A DNA stretch of 7,268 nt. Source: Bacteroidales bacterium (GTDB lineage Bacteria; Bacteroidota; Bacteroidia; Bacteroidales; UBA3824). Shown here one piece after another: positions 1 to 6,132 of this stretch (position 1 is its first letter; every line of letters begins with the position of its first letter). Where the stretch lies: NCBI GenBank assembly GCA_017645985.1, contig JAGCNK010000130.1:1-7268 (forward strand), given 5' to 3'. The notes beneath the pieces were generated by a model. It made no database searches. It worked only from the letters and a program-made list of their open reading frames with translations, and was not told the origin of the DNA. Made by a program: the position numbers and the translations under genes.

Positions 1-1066
1 CGAATATTGGCAAAAATGCGAATATAAGCATAGCCCTCATACGTCCAGCGTAGGGGTTCATACCGAGTTTTTCTACAAAAATCTTGGGCAGATAGCCGCC
101 AACAATCGACACCGCTGTAACGATAGCGTAGAGTATGAAAATCAGCAACTGACCCATTGTAGATGTGGAGGGGTAACCAAGTTCGGAGAAGTATGCCGGC
201 GCCCAAAAGAGGAAAAACCACCAAACGCCGTCGGTCATAAACTTGCCAACGATAAACGCCCAAGTTTGACGATATTTAAAGCAATCGAGAATCGAGAATT
301 TAGGTCCGTCGCTCTCGGTTTTTGCGTCAGAAGCCTGAGCCTCGGTAGACTTGTCGGATTCGATGTAAGCGAGTTCGGCTTGGTTTACGTGCTTGCTTTT
401 CGACGGTGCTGAATATAGCCAGAGCCATAATCCCGCCCAGATGAAGCCGATGGAACCGATGATGATAAAAGCCATCTCCCAGCCCATACTCTTAGCCAAA
501 AGAGGAATGGTAAGAGGTGCTGCAAGTGCGCCCACAGATGCTCCTGCGTTGAAAATAGACGTTGCGTAAGCGCGGTCTTTCTTGGGAAAATATTCGGCTG
601 TTACCTTGATAGCAGCAGGGAAGTTGCCCGCCTCGCCAGTGGCAAGTATGATGCGGCATCCGAGGAACAGCCATACACTGATAGTGGACACCGTCAATGC
701 AATTTCAGAGCCTTTTTCGATAGCGCGGAGAGCCTCCACATTGTCAACACCGGCAAGCGACATTGTGGCAACGCCGCAGGCAGCGTGAAGGCACGCGCCC
801 ACCGACCATATCACAATAGCCCAGATGTAGCCCTTCTTGGTGCCCATCCAGTCGATAAACTTGCCCGCAAAGAGCGAAATCACCGCGTAAAAGATTGAAA
901 ATACGGCAGTAATGTTGCCATAATCATTGTCGTTCCAATGAAAGTCAAGGGCGATAAAGTCTTTCCACGTAAGAGAAAGCACCTGACGGTCGAGATAATT
1001 CACCGTGGTTGCCACAAAGAGCAACGAACAAATCACCCAGCGGAATTTAGTCATTCTATCTGACAT
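1..1066 (-). CDS. MFS transporter, ACS/hexuronate (ExuT-like) family, 3' end cut by window
   Basis: This is an inner-membrane transporter. The reading frame is open from ATG at 1066 to the window edge, giving 355 codons without a stop, so the C-terminal part is missing. The N-terminus has a first membrane helix followed by NYLDRQVLSL, then FAGKFIDWMGTKKGY, which is a typical MFS loop after helix 2. RIILATGEAGNFPAAIKV and AEYFPKKDRAYATSIFNAG follow, both hallmarks of the anion:cation symporter (ACS) branch that includes ExuT. After a charged central loop (about residues 216-250), MTDGVWWFFLFWAPAYF begins the second half. Family members import hexuronates and related organic anions by proton symport. 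In this xylan locus the cargo could be glucuronate or acidic xylo-oligosaccharides, which is inference. The gene starts 69 nt after the GH43-like gene with no terminator between them, so co-transcription is likely. It has a strong Shine-Dalgarno sequence. Confidence 0.9.
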   Translation of the reverse strand, partial: MSDRMTKFRWVICSLLFVATTVNYLDRQVLSLTWKDFIALDFHWNDNDYGNITAVFSIFYAVISLFAGKFIDWMGTKKGYIWAIVIWSVGACLHAACGVATMSLAGVDNVEALRAIEKGSEIALTVSTISVWLFLGCRIILATGEAGNFPAAIKVTAEYFPKKDRAYATSIFNAGASVGALAAPLTIPLLAKSMGWEMAFIIIGSIGFIWAGLWLWLYSAPSKSKHVNQAELAYIESDKSTEAQASDAKTESDGPKFSILDCFKYRQTWAFIVGKFMTDGVWWFFLFWAPAYFSELGYPSTSTMGQLLIFILYAIVTAVSIVGGYLPKIFVEKLGMNPYAGRMRAMLIFAFLPIF

Positions 1067-1069
1067 AGC

Positions 1070-1076
1070 ACCTCCC
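1070..1076 (-). promoter_or_regulatory. Strong Shine-Dalgarno site of the MFS gene
   Basis: The minus strand reads GGGAGGT, ending 3 nt before the ATG at 1066. It is a near-complete anti-16S match and fixes the start codon. The other starts in the window have weak or no such sites. Confidence 0.75.
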
Positions 1077-1135
1077 GCTTAAAAATAATAGATTATTGGT
1101 TATCATTTAAGTATAAAAATTAGTAGAGTAAATAA

Positions 1136-2875
1136 TTAATCTTCTTCTTGAGAACCGTACACGCCTATGAAGTCGCCTGTAAAAGCGTGGTTGTTGGGGA
1201 AATTGACATTCATATAGTTAACCGACAAAGTGTCGGCCAATGTCTGCCATTCGTCGTCCTCGTTGAAACGGAATTTGAATGTGAAGTAGTCGTTTTTATA
1301 ATTGTCGATATTGAGGCATATACGTCCGCCGAAATTGTCGGTGATGTCGCAATCGGCCTCCACCACCTTGTCGAGTGTCTGGTTAAGCACCGATTTCTGG
1401 ATTCTTAGAACCACTCTCTCGCCTACGCGGGTAACGCCGTACTGATAAGTGTTGCGGTCGCCGAGAAACATGGCAATTCCGGCAAACTCATGGTCGGTTT
1501 CGGGTTTGAAGTCCATCACAGTGCCAAACGAGAACTTGTTGTTGAGCACCCTCAGCGATAGGAAACCGCAGTGGCGCACGCTACGGAAATTGTTGATTTC
1601 CAAAGGCAGCACAATGCCCTCGTCGCCGTTGGGATAGTAGGCAGTGCCAATAGGAGTGCGCAAGAACGACCAGTAGCGCGACAGTGTGTCGGAATAGAAA
1701 TGCTCGTCCATAACGATGTTGCCGTGGGGAATAAACCTGAGTTCTTGGCTGTACGACGTGCCGGCAAAGGGCATATCAATAATGTGGGGGATAGGCTCGT
1801 TGTGCTCCAAAACGGTAGGCCATCCGTCGTCGGTCCATTTTACAGGCAGCAGGAATGTCTCCTTGCACATAAAGTTGCGGTTGCTCTCGTCCTCGCGCAT
1901 GCCCTGGAAAATCACGTACCAGCGGCCGTCGGCAAGTTCGAGATAGTCGGCGTGACCCACGCACGAAATCTGGTTAGGTCCGCGCTTGAGATAACGCTGA
2001 GTGATATTGGGATTTTTTTCAAAACGCTCAAATGGTCCGAACACCGACTCGGAACGGTAGATGCACGATGCGAACCACATTCCGAGGCTGCCTCCCTCCG
2101 ATGCCGAAAGGTAGTAGTAGCCCTCGTGCTTGTACATATGGGGCGACTCGAGCCAACCCGGACGGTGAGCCAGGTCGTGTCCGCCTTCGAGTATCACGTG
2201 ACGCTCGCCCACGGTGCACACATTGTCGAGGTCGAATTCTTGAATATATATAACCTTAAAACCGTCGTAAGGCGGTTCGTAGGTAGGATCTCCCTGATGA
2301 ATCAAATAAGTTTTGCCGTTGTCATCGAAAAACAACGTGGCATGGATGCCCAGCAAGCCAAACACATACTGAGGATCGCTCCATGTGCCTGCGGGGTCTT
2401 TGGCAGAAATAATAAAATGTCCGCCACCACCAATAAAAGTGCCTGAAATATAAAACAAATCGCGCTCCTTGTTGTAGCGGATAGTGGGCGGATAGATGCC
2501 CTCGTTGCTACGGAGCGACGAGTTGAGATACTGGTGCTCGGTAGGAAGAGCAAAATTTACCAGTTCCCAGTTAACCAAATCGGTGCTGTGATAGATAGGT
2601 ATGGCGGGATACATCGAAAACGTAGCCGAAGCCATATAATAGTCGTTGCCTTTGCGGCAGATGCTCGTTCCGGGGTGCGAGCCTTGAAGAATAGGATTCC
2701 ACATCTTGCCCTTGGTAAGCAGCGTAGAGTCGAAATAAGAATCGCAGCCCTCGTAGGTAAAATGTTTGAAATACGCCTGACCTGAGCGGATAGTATAGTG
2801 CGAACCGCAGCCGCACATTGCCACCAACACTGTCAGCAACATCACTTTAAGCTTATTGTCAATAACTTTTCTCAT
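1136..2875 (-). CDS. GH43-like lipoprotein with degenerate catalytic site plus C-terminal beta-sandwich
   Basis: The protein has 579 residues from ATG at 2875. An in-frame TTG at 2878 is a less likely start. A basic n-region, a hydrophobic stretch (about 9-20) and cysteines at 21 and 23 indicate a lipoprotein signal. Residues about 58-370 follow the GH43 five-bladed propeller of beta-xylosidase/arabinofuranosidase type: NPILQGSHPGTSICR, then YPAIPIYHSTDLVNWE, then GIHATLFFDDNGKTYL, then ESPHMYKHEGYYYLSASEGG. Related GH43 enzymes usually have PDPS at the first site and GIDPS at the third. Here G69 replaces the general-base Asp and H178 replaces the pKa-modulating Asp. Only the general-acid Glu (E243) remains. 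Residues about 388-579 resemble the concanavalin-like C-terminal domain of GH43 xylosidases. A glycan-binding pseudoenzyme or an altered mechanism is possible. A terminator-like hairpin lies upstream, and the MFS gene follows in the same orientation. Confidence 0.85.
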   Translation of the reverse strand: MRKVIDNKLKVMLLTVLVAMCGCGSHYTIRSGQAYFKHFTYEGCDSYFDSTLLTKGKMWNPILQGSHPGTSICRKGNDYYMASATFSMYPAIPIYHSTDLVNWELVNFALPTEHQYLNSSLRSNEGIYPPTIRYNKERDLFYISGTFIGGGGHFIISAKDPAGTWSDPQYVFGLLGIHATLFFDDNGKTYLIHQGDPTYEPPYDGFKVIYIQEFDLDNVCTVGERHVILEGGHDLAHRPGWLESPHMYKHEGYYYLSASEGGSLGMWFASCIYRSESVFGPFERFEKNPNITQRYLKRGPNQISCVGHADYLELADGRWYVIFQGMREDESNRNFMCKETFLLPVKWTDDGWPTVLEHNEPIPHIIDMPFAGTSYSQELRFIPHGNIVMDEHFYSDTLSRYWSFLRTPIGTAYYPNGDEGIVLPLEINNFRSVRHCGFLSLRVLNNKFSFGTVMDFKPETDHEFAGIAMFLGDRNTYQYGVTRVGERVVLRIQKSVLNQTLDKVVEADCDITDNFGGRICLNIDNYKNDYFTFKFRFNEDDEWQTLADTLSVNYMNVNFPNNHAFTGDFIGVYGSQEED

Positions 2876-2908
2876 CAATCATATCTTTTTATTTGTAACA
2901 AGCGGTAT

Positions 2909-2949
2909 AAAAAAGGATGTTCCACTGCTCAAACCACAGTGGAACTCCT
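2909..2949 (-). terminator. Terminator or attenuator hairpin between the two GH43 genes
   Basis: On the minus strand the arms (2949-2937 and 2927-2914) form 13 base pairs with one bulged A at 2918 and a 9-nt loop. The core is GTTCCACTG paired with CAGTGGAAC. A run of T at 2914-2909 follows directly, as in an intrinsic terminator. It sits 20 nt after the stop of the upstream GH43 gene. I found no convincing promoter after it, so partial read-through into the GH43-like gene is likely. Confidence 0.75.
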
Positions 2950-2969
2950 GTCAATGCGAAAAAAATTCG

Positions 2970-4010
2970 TTAGTCGAGACCTTCTATAGTCTGTATCTTT
3001 CCGTCCTTGTCGTATTGCAATTCGCAAACTTTAAGGCTGCGGAGCCATGTCTTGCCCTCAGAGGGAACGCAGTCGTGGTGGAACAGATACCATTTGCCTT
3101 TGTACTCGGCAATAGCGTGGTGGGTGGTCCATCCTACTACGGGAGTGAGGATTACGCCCTGATAGGTGAACGGTCCGTAAGGATTGTCGCCGATAGCGTA
3201 GCAGAGCATATGGCTGTCGCCGGTAGAGTACGAAAGGTAATACTTGCCGTTGTACTTGTGCATCCACGATGCCTCGAAGAAACGGTGGGGATCGCTTGCT
3301 TTGAGGGGTTTGCCGTCGTTGTCAACGATAAGCACAGGACGGGGAGCCTCAGCAAACTGCAAAACGTCGTCGCTCATCTTTACTACAAAGCTCGGAAGTG
3401 CGGGCATATCGGGTTTTGCAAAAAGTTCGCCGTTGCGTGTGGGCTCGGCACCCATATCTACGAGACCGTTGTCGTCGCCGTGTTTGCCGTGGATAGGAGC
3501 AAAACCGGGAGCAAAAGGCTGCCACCATTGGAGCTGTCCGCCCCAGAGACCGCCGAAATATGTGTAGATAGAGCCGTCGTCGTCTTTAAAAGCGCAGGGG
3601 TCGATAGAGAACGAGCCACGGATGGGTTGCGGTTGCGGAACAAAAGGACCTTCGGGCTTGTCGGCCACAGCCACGCCAAGACGGAACACGCCATCGTATC
3701 CCTTGCCTGAGAATATGTAGTAGTATTTGCCGTTTTTCTCAACTACGTCGCTGTCCCAAAGCTGTTTTTCTGCCCACTGTACGTCCTTAACGTCGAAGAT
3801 TACGCCGTGGTCGTTTACATTGCCGGTCATCGGGTCGCCGTCGATCGAAAGTGCGTGATAGTCTTTCATTTGGAAGTGTCCGCCATCGTCATCTTCTTCG
3901 GCGTGAGCCTCCCAGTCGTGCGAGGGGTAGATGAATATTTTGCCGTTGAAAACGTGAACAGCGGGGTCTGCCATATAGTCGGCAGGAAATAAATATCTTT
4001 TCTGTGCCAT
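2970..4010 (-). CDS. GH43 beta-xylosidase / alpha-L-arabinofuranosidase, probably cytoplasmic
   Basis: The protein has 346 residues, from ATG at 4010 to TAA at 2970. Family members release xylose or arabinose from xylo- and arabinoxylo-oligosaccharides with inversion. The triad is complete: general base D15 in YMADPAVH, pKa modulator D137 in SFSIDPCAFKDDDG, and general acid E246 in RFFEASWMHKYNGKYYL. The histidine pair in TTHHAIAEYKGKWY (298-299) lies where GH43 enzymes often bind a central metal ion. The propeller fills the whole protein, with no accessory domain. The sequence resembles the single-domain GH43 enzymes (subfamily 1 type) of Bacteroides and Prevotella. There is no signal peptide, since the catalytic Asp is already at residue 15, so it probably acts on imported oligosaccharides. 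Its promoter at 4062-4093 is the best in the window. Whether xylosidase or arabinofuranosidase activity dominates cannot be told from sequence alone. Confidence 0.92.
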   Translation of the reverse strand: MAQKRYLFPADYMADPAVHVFNGKIFIYPSHDWEAHAEEDDDGGHFQMKDYHALSIDGDPMTGNVNDHGVIFDVKDVQWAEKQLWDSDVVEKNGKYYYIFSGKGYDGVFRLGVAVADKPEGPFVPQPQPIRGSFSIDPCAFKDDDGSIYTYFGGLWGGQLQWWQPFAPGFAPIHGKHGDDNGLVDMGAEPTRNGELFAKPDMPALPSFVVKMSDDVLQFAEAPRPVLIVDNDGKPLKASDPHRFFEASWMHKYNGKYYLSYSTGDSHMLCYAIGDNPYGPFTYQGVILTPVVGWTTHHAIAEYKGKWYLFHHDCVPSEGKTWLRSLKVCELQYDKDGKIQTIEGLD

Positions 4011-4061
4011 ATTGGAAATTGGTTTAAAAAATTAAAGTTCGTACTTAATAATAAATTACGA

Positions 4062-4093
4062 CAAATGTAAGGATATTAAATGAAAACAACAAA
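4062..4093 (-). promoter_or_regulatory. Bacteroidota-type promoter of the GH43 gene
   Basis: The minus strand carries TTTG (4093-4090), exactly 20 nt, then TACATTTG (4069-4062). This matches the Bacteroidota sigma consensus, TTTG near -33 and TAnnTTTG near -7. It predicts transcription starting near 4056 and a leader of about 45 nt, A/T-rich and without a Shine-Dalgarno site. The -33 element lies inside the 3' arm of the preceding hairpin. Confidence 0.75.
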
Positions 4094-4129
4094 AACCGTC
4101 AAAGAAATTTTAACGATTTTTGTTGTTTT
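4083..4129 (-). terminator. 21-bp hairpin terminator downstream of the MCP gene
   Basis: On the minus strand the arms 4129-4109 and 4103-4083 pair over 21 positions with a 5-nt loop (4108-4104), including two G-U wobbles. The 5' arm starts AAAACAACAAAAA and the 3' arm ends TTTTTGTTGTTTT, so the U-rich tract is part of the stem. It lies about 47 nt after the MCP stop codon. On the plus strand the two wobbles become C/A mismatches, so the structure suits the minus-strand transcript. Confidence 0.7.
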
Positions 4130-4176
4130 GTTACACTGATAATAAAAAATTGATCTAAAGTGCTCACAGCACCCTC

Positions 4177-5997
4177 CTACCCTATATTGAAGTATTCAAC
4201 GGTCTTTTTGAGGTTTTCGCTCTCTTCGGCAAGGGTTTGGCTCGACGAATAAAGCTCTTCTGACGATGCCGAATACTGCTGTGTGATTTCGTTGAGCTGC
4301 TGAACGGCATTGTTGATAGAGGCGATGTCCGAAGTCTGCTCGTTGCTTGCCTCTGCAATCTCGCGTACCAGAAGGGCTGTTTTCTCAATTTCGGGAAGAA
4401 TATTTTGGAGAAGTTTTCCAGCGTCTTCGGAAATGCGCACGCCCTCTTTGCTCACCTTGTCGATTTCTGATGCGGCTGTTGCGCTGCGCTCGGCAAGCTT
4501 TCTTACCTCGGCTGCTACCACTGCGAAACCCTTTCCGTTTTCGCCTGCACGGGCTGCTTCCACTGCGGCGTTGAGCGCAAGGATATTGGTTTGGAACGCA
4601 ATCTCGTCGATGATTGAAATCTTGGCTGCGATGTCTTTCATAGCCGATACCGAACGCAAGCTTGCCTCGCTGCCTTCGCGGATGCTTTCGAGAGCCTTCT
4701 GCGCAATCTTCTCGGTTTGACGTGCGTTTTGGTTGTTCTGCTCGATCGACGCGCTCATCTGCTGTACCGATGCCGAAACCTGCTCTGCCGATGCCGCCTG
4801 CTGTCCTGCGCCGTGACTCATCATCTCCGATGCGTTAGACATTTGTGCGCTGCTCTGATAGATATTGTCGGCACCTGCTATAATGTTAGAAACCACAGTT
4901 TTGAGGTTGTCGTTCATAGTGTTGAGCTGATTTGCCATTTCGGAGAACTCGTCGCCGGTGTTGATTTCCACATTGGCGGTAAGGTCGCCCTCGGTGATGC
5001 GCTTGATGCCTTCCATCGACTTGCGTATGGGGTTGATGGTGCTGCGGGTCATCGCAATTATCAATATCACGCAGATGGCAATCGAAACCAAAAGGAGCGT
5101 TACCATAATCTTCTGACTACCCGACATTGTGTCGCTGAGCGAAAGGATTATGTCGTCTACCTTTTTGGCGTGTTTGGCATTGAACTCTTTTTCAAGAGCG
5201 ATAATTTCCATACTTATTTCGTTGGCTTTCTGACGGCAAGCTCCTACCTCAGCCATCTGAGTATAATAGGTCTTAGATATTTGGGAATATTCCTGCATCT
5301 GCTTAACCATCTCGTTGTGAGTGGAAGCCATACCGATAGCGGGAGCAAACTTTGCCACCTCCTTTACCAAATCGGTTGTGCGTTGCAGAGCCTGCTGAAT
5401 AAGTTTCTGATCCACGATAGAACCTTTTGAAATGTCTACTTTGTGAATCAAATCCGACAAAGCTTTCTGACGCTGAGCCGATTCCTTAGCGTTATTCTTG
5501 TTGGCTGATGCGATTACTGCCAGTTGAAGTTTTTCGATATTCGGGGCAAAATGATTGTCTTTGATGTCGTTCATCTGCTCGTGAATAGCCACCATCTTGA
5601 TGCCTAATTCCATACTGTGGTGCACTATCTGCTGAAAACGGGCAGTTTTGGCAATCATCGAGTCGATAAGCACTCGGTCGTCGTCCTCTGCCATCTCTTT
5701 CATCTGCTGAAACTCGTCCATCACCTCCTTGAAATGCACAAGAGCCGAATTGCGCTTGTTGACGTCGCGGGTGGATTCGTAGTTCTGAATGTCGGACAGT
5801 GCCAGCAACGAGTTTTGATATGCTAGAATTCCCAAATCCTTGGCGGGTATCGCCTTTTGAAAAAAGTAGTTGGCGCTGTTTTTAGAGTTGCTCATTATAA
5901 TGATGCCCATTACAATGGCGAAACCTGTTAATACTAAAATCAATCCAAACTGTAATGTAATTTTGCGTGCTACTGAGTGCTGTTTTGTGTTTGCCAT
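4177..5997 (-). CDS. Methyl-accepting chemotaxis protein with large helical sensor domain
   Basis: The protein is a 606-residue transmembrane chemoreceptor. The order is a short basic N-terminus, TM1 (about 16-35), an external sensor (about 36-296), TM2 (about 297-317), a HAMP domain (about 318-370), and a cytoplasmic signalling coiled coil (about 371-606). The conserved hairpin tip, which contacts CheA and CheW, is clear: EIAFQTNILALNAAVEAARA (465-484), followed by GENGKGFAVVAAEVRKLAER. The C-terminus (EYFNIG) lacks an NWETF-like CheR-docking tail. The sensor is about 260 residues and looks entirely helical. That is longer than a single four-helix bundle and close to the size of the helical bimodular (HBM) class, so HBM is a guess. 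The ligand is unknown. A terminator precedes the gene and a hairpin follows it, so it is probably its own transcription unit. AAGGA ends 4 nt before the ATG. Confidence 0.93.
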   Translation of the reverse strand: MANTKQHSVARKITLQFGLILVLTGFAIVMGIIIMSNSKNSANYFFQKAIPAKDLGILAYQNSLLALSDIQNYESTRDVNKRNSALVHFKEVMDEFQQMKEMAEDDDRVLIDSMIAKTARFQQIVHHSMELGIKMVAIHEQMNDIKDNHFAPNIEKLQLAVIASANKNNAKESAQRQKALSDLIHKVDISKGSIVDQKLIQQALQRTTDLVKEVAKFAPAIGMASTHNEMVKQMQEYSQISKTYYTQMAEVGACRQKANEISMEIIALEKEFNAKHAKKVDDIILSLSDTMSGSQKIMVTLLLVSIAICVILIIAMTRSTINPIRKSMEGIKRITEGDLTANVEINTGDEFSEMANQLNTMNDNLKTVVSNIIAGADNIYQSSAQMSNASEMMSHGAGQQAASAEQVSASVQQMSASIEQNNQNARQTEKIAQKALESIREGSEASLRSVSAMKDIAAKISIIDEIAFQTNILALNAAVEAARAGENGKGFAVVAAEVRKLAERSATAASEIDKVSKEGVRISEDAGKLLQNILPEIEKTALLVREIAEASNEQTSDIASINNAVQQLNEITQQYSASSEELYSSSQTLAEESENLKKTVEYFNIG

Positions 5998-6019
5998 ATT
6001 GTCCTTTTTTATATAACCA

Positions 6020-6032
6020 GTTGTTTTACAAC
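6020..6032. repeat. Perfect inverted repeat at the MCP transcription start
   Basis: GTTGT-TTT-ACAAC is a 5+3+5 dyad, 22 nt upstream of the MCP start codon. It begins at the edge of the proposed -7 element and covers the expected transcription start. It could be an operator or a small 5' leader hairpin. Nothing in the window identifies a binding protein. Confidence 0.4.
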
Positions 6033-6063
6033 AAATACCTTGCTAAAAACTTCATTTTTCAAA
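6032..6063 (-). promoter_or_regulatory. Possible promoter of the MCP gene
   Basis: The minus strand has TTTG (6063-6060), then 20 nt, then GGTATTTG (6039-6032). The spacing equals that of the better promoter at 4062-4093. The TTTG half of the -7 element matches and the TA half does not, so this is a weak to moderate match. A preceding terminator makes a promoter in this gap likely. Confidence 0.4.
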
Positions 6064-6073
6064 TTCCAATACG

Positions 6074-6111
6074 AAAAAAAAGCGGATAAGTTACAAAAAC
6101 CTATCCGCCTT
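6074..6111 (-). terminator. Intrinsic terminator of the GH10 xylanase gene
   Basis: On the minus strand a GCGGATA/TATCCGC core (6108-6102 with 6088-6082) extends inward by four pairs (6101-6098 with 6092-6089) and outward by three (6111-6109 with 6081-6079). This gives about 14 pairs including two G-U, with the 5-nt loop TTTGT. Eight T follow at 6081-6074. It lies 21 nt after the stop codon of the xylanase gene and is a textbook Rho-independent terminator. Confidence 0.9.
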
Positions 6112-6132
6112 AACATAAAAATAATCAATGTC

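Noticed and set aside
1086..1099. AATAAT-AG-ATTATT dyad in the gap before the MFS gene
   Set aside because: The 2-nt loop and pure A/T stem cannot form a stable hairpin, and there is no T-tract in position.
1571..2446. Long plus-strand open frame of 291 codons opposite the GH43-like gene
   Set aside because: It is antisense to a gene with clear family motifs, shows no recognisable domain, and comes from the codon bias of the real gene.
2876..2878. TTG start for the GH43-like gene, one codon above the ATG
   Set aside because: ATG at 2875 follows immediately and gives a normal lipoprotein signal, and no ribosome site favours the TTG.
2859..2882. Seven-codon upstream frame overlapping the start of the GH43-like gene
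   Set aside because: It is too short, and an A/T-rich leader makes such a chance ATG likely. There is no further support.
2901..2933. Promoter for the GH43-like gene: TTTG in the hairpin loop, 20 nt, then TATACCGC
   Set aside because: Only the TA of the -7 element fits and the TTTG half is absent, so it is too weak to call.
2856..3710. Plus-strand open frame of 284 codons opposite the intact GH43 gene
   Set aside because: It covers a well-supported gene, spans the terminator hairpin, and has no known motif.
4717..5430. Plus-strand open frame of 237 codons opposite the MCP gene
   Set aside because: It is His- and Cys-rich low-complexity sequence typical of the reverse complement of a coiled-coil gene.
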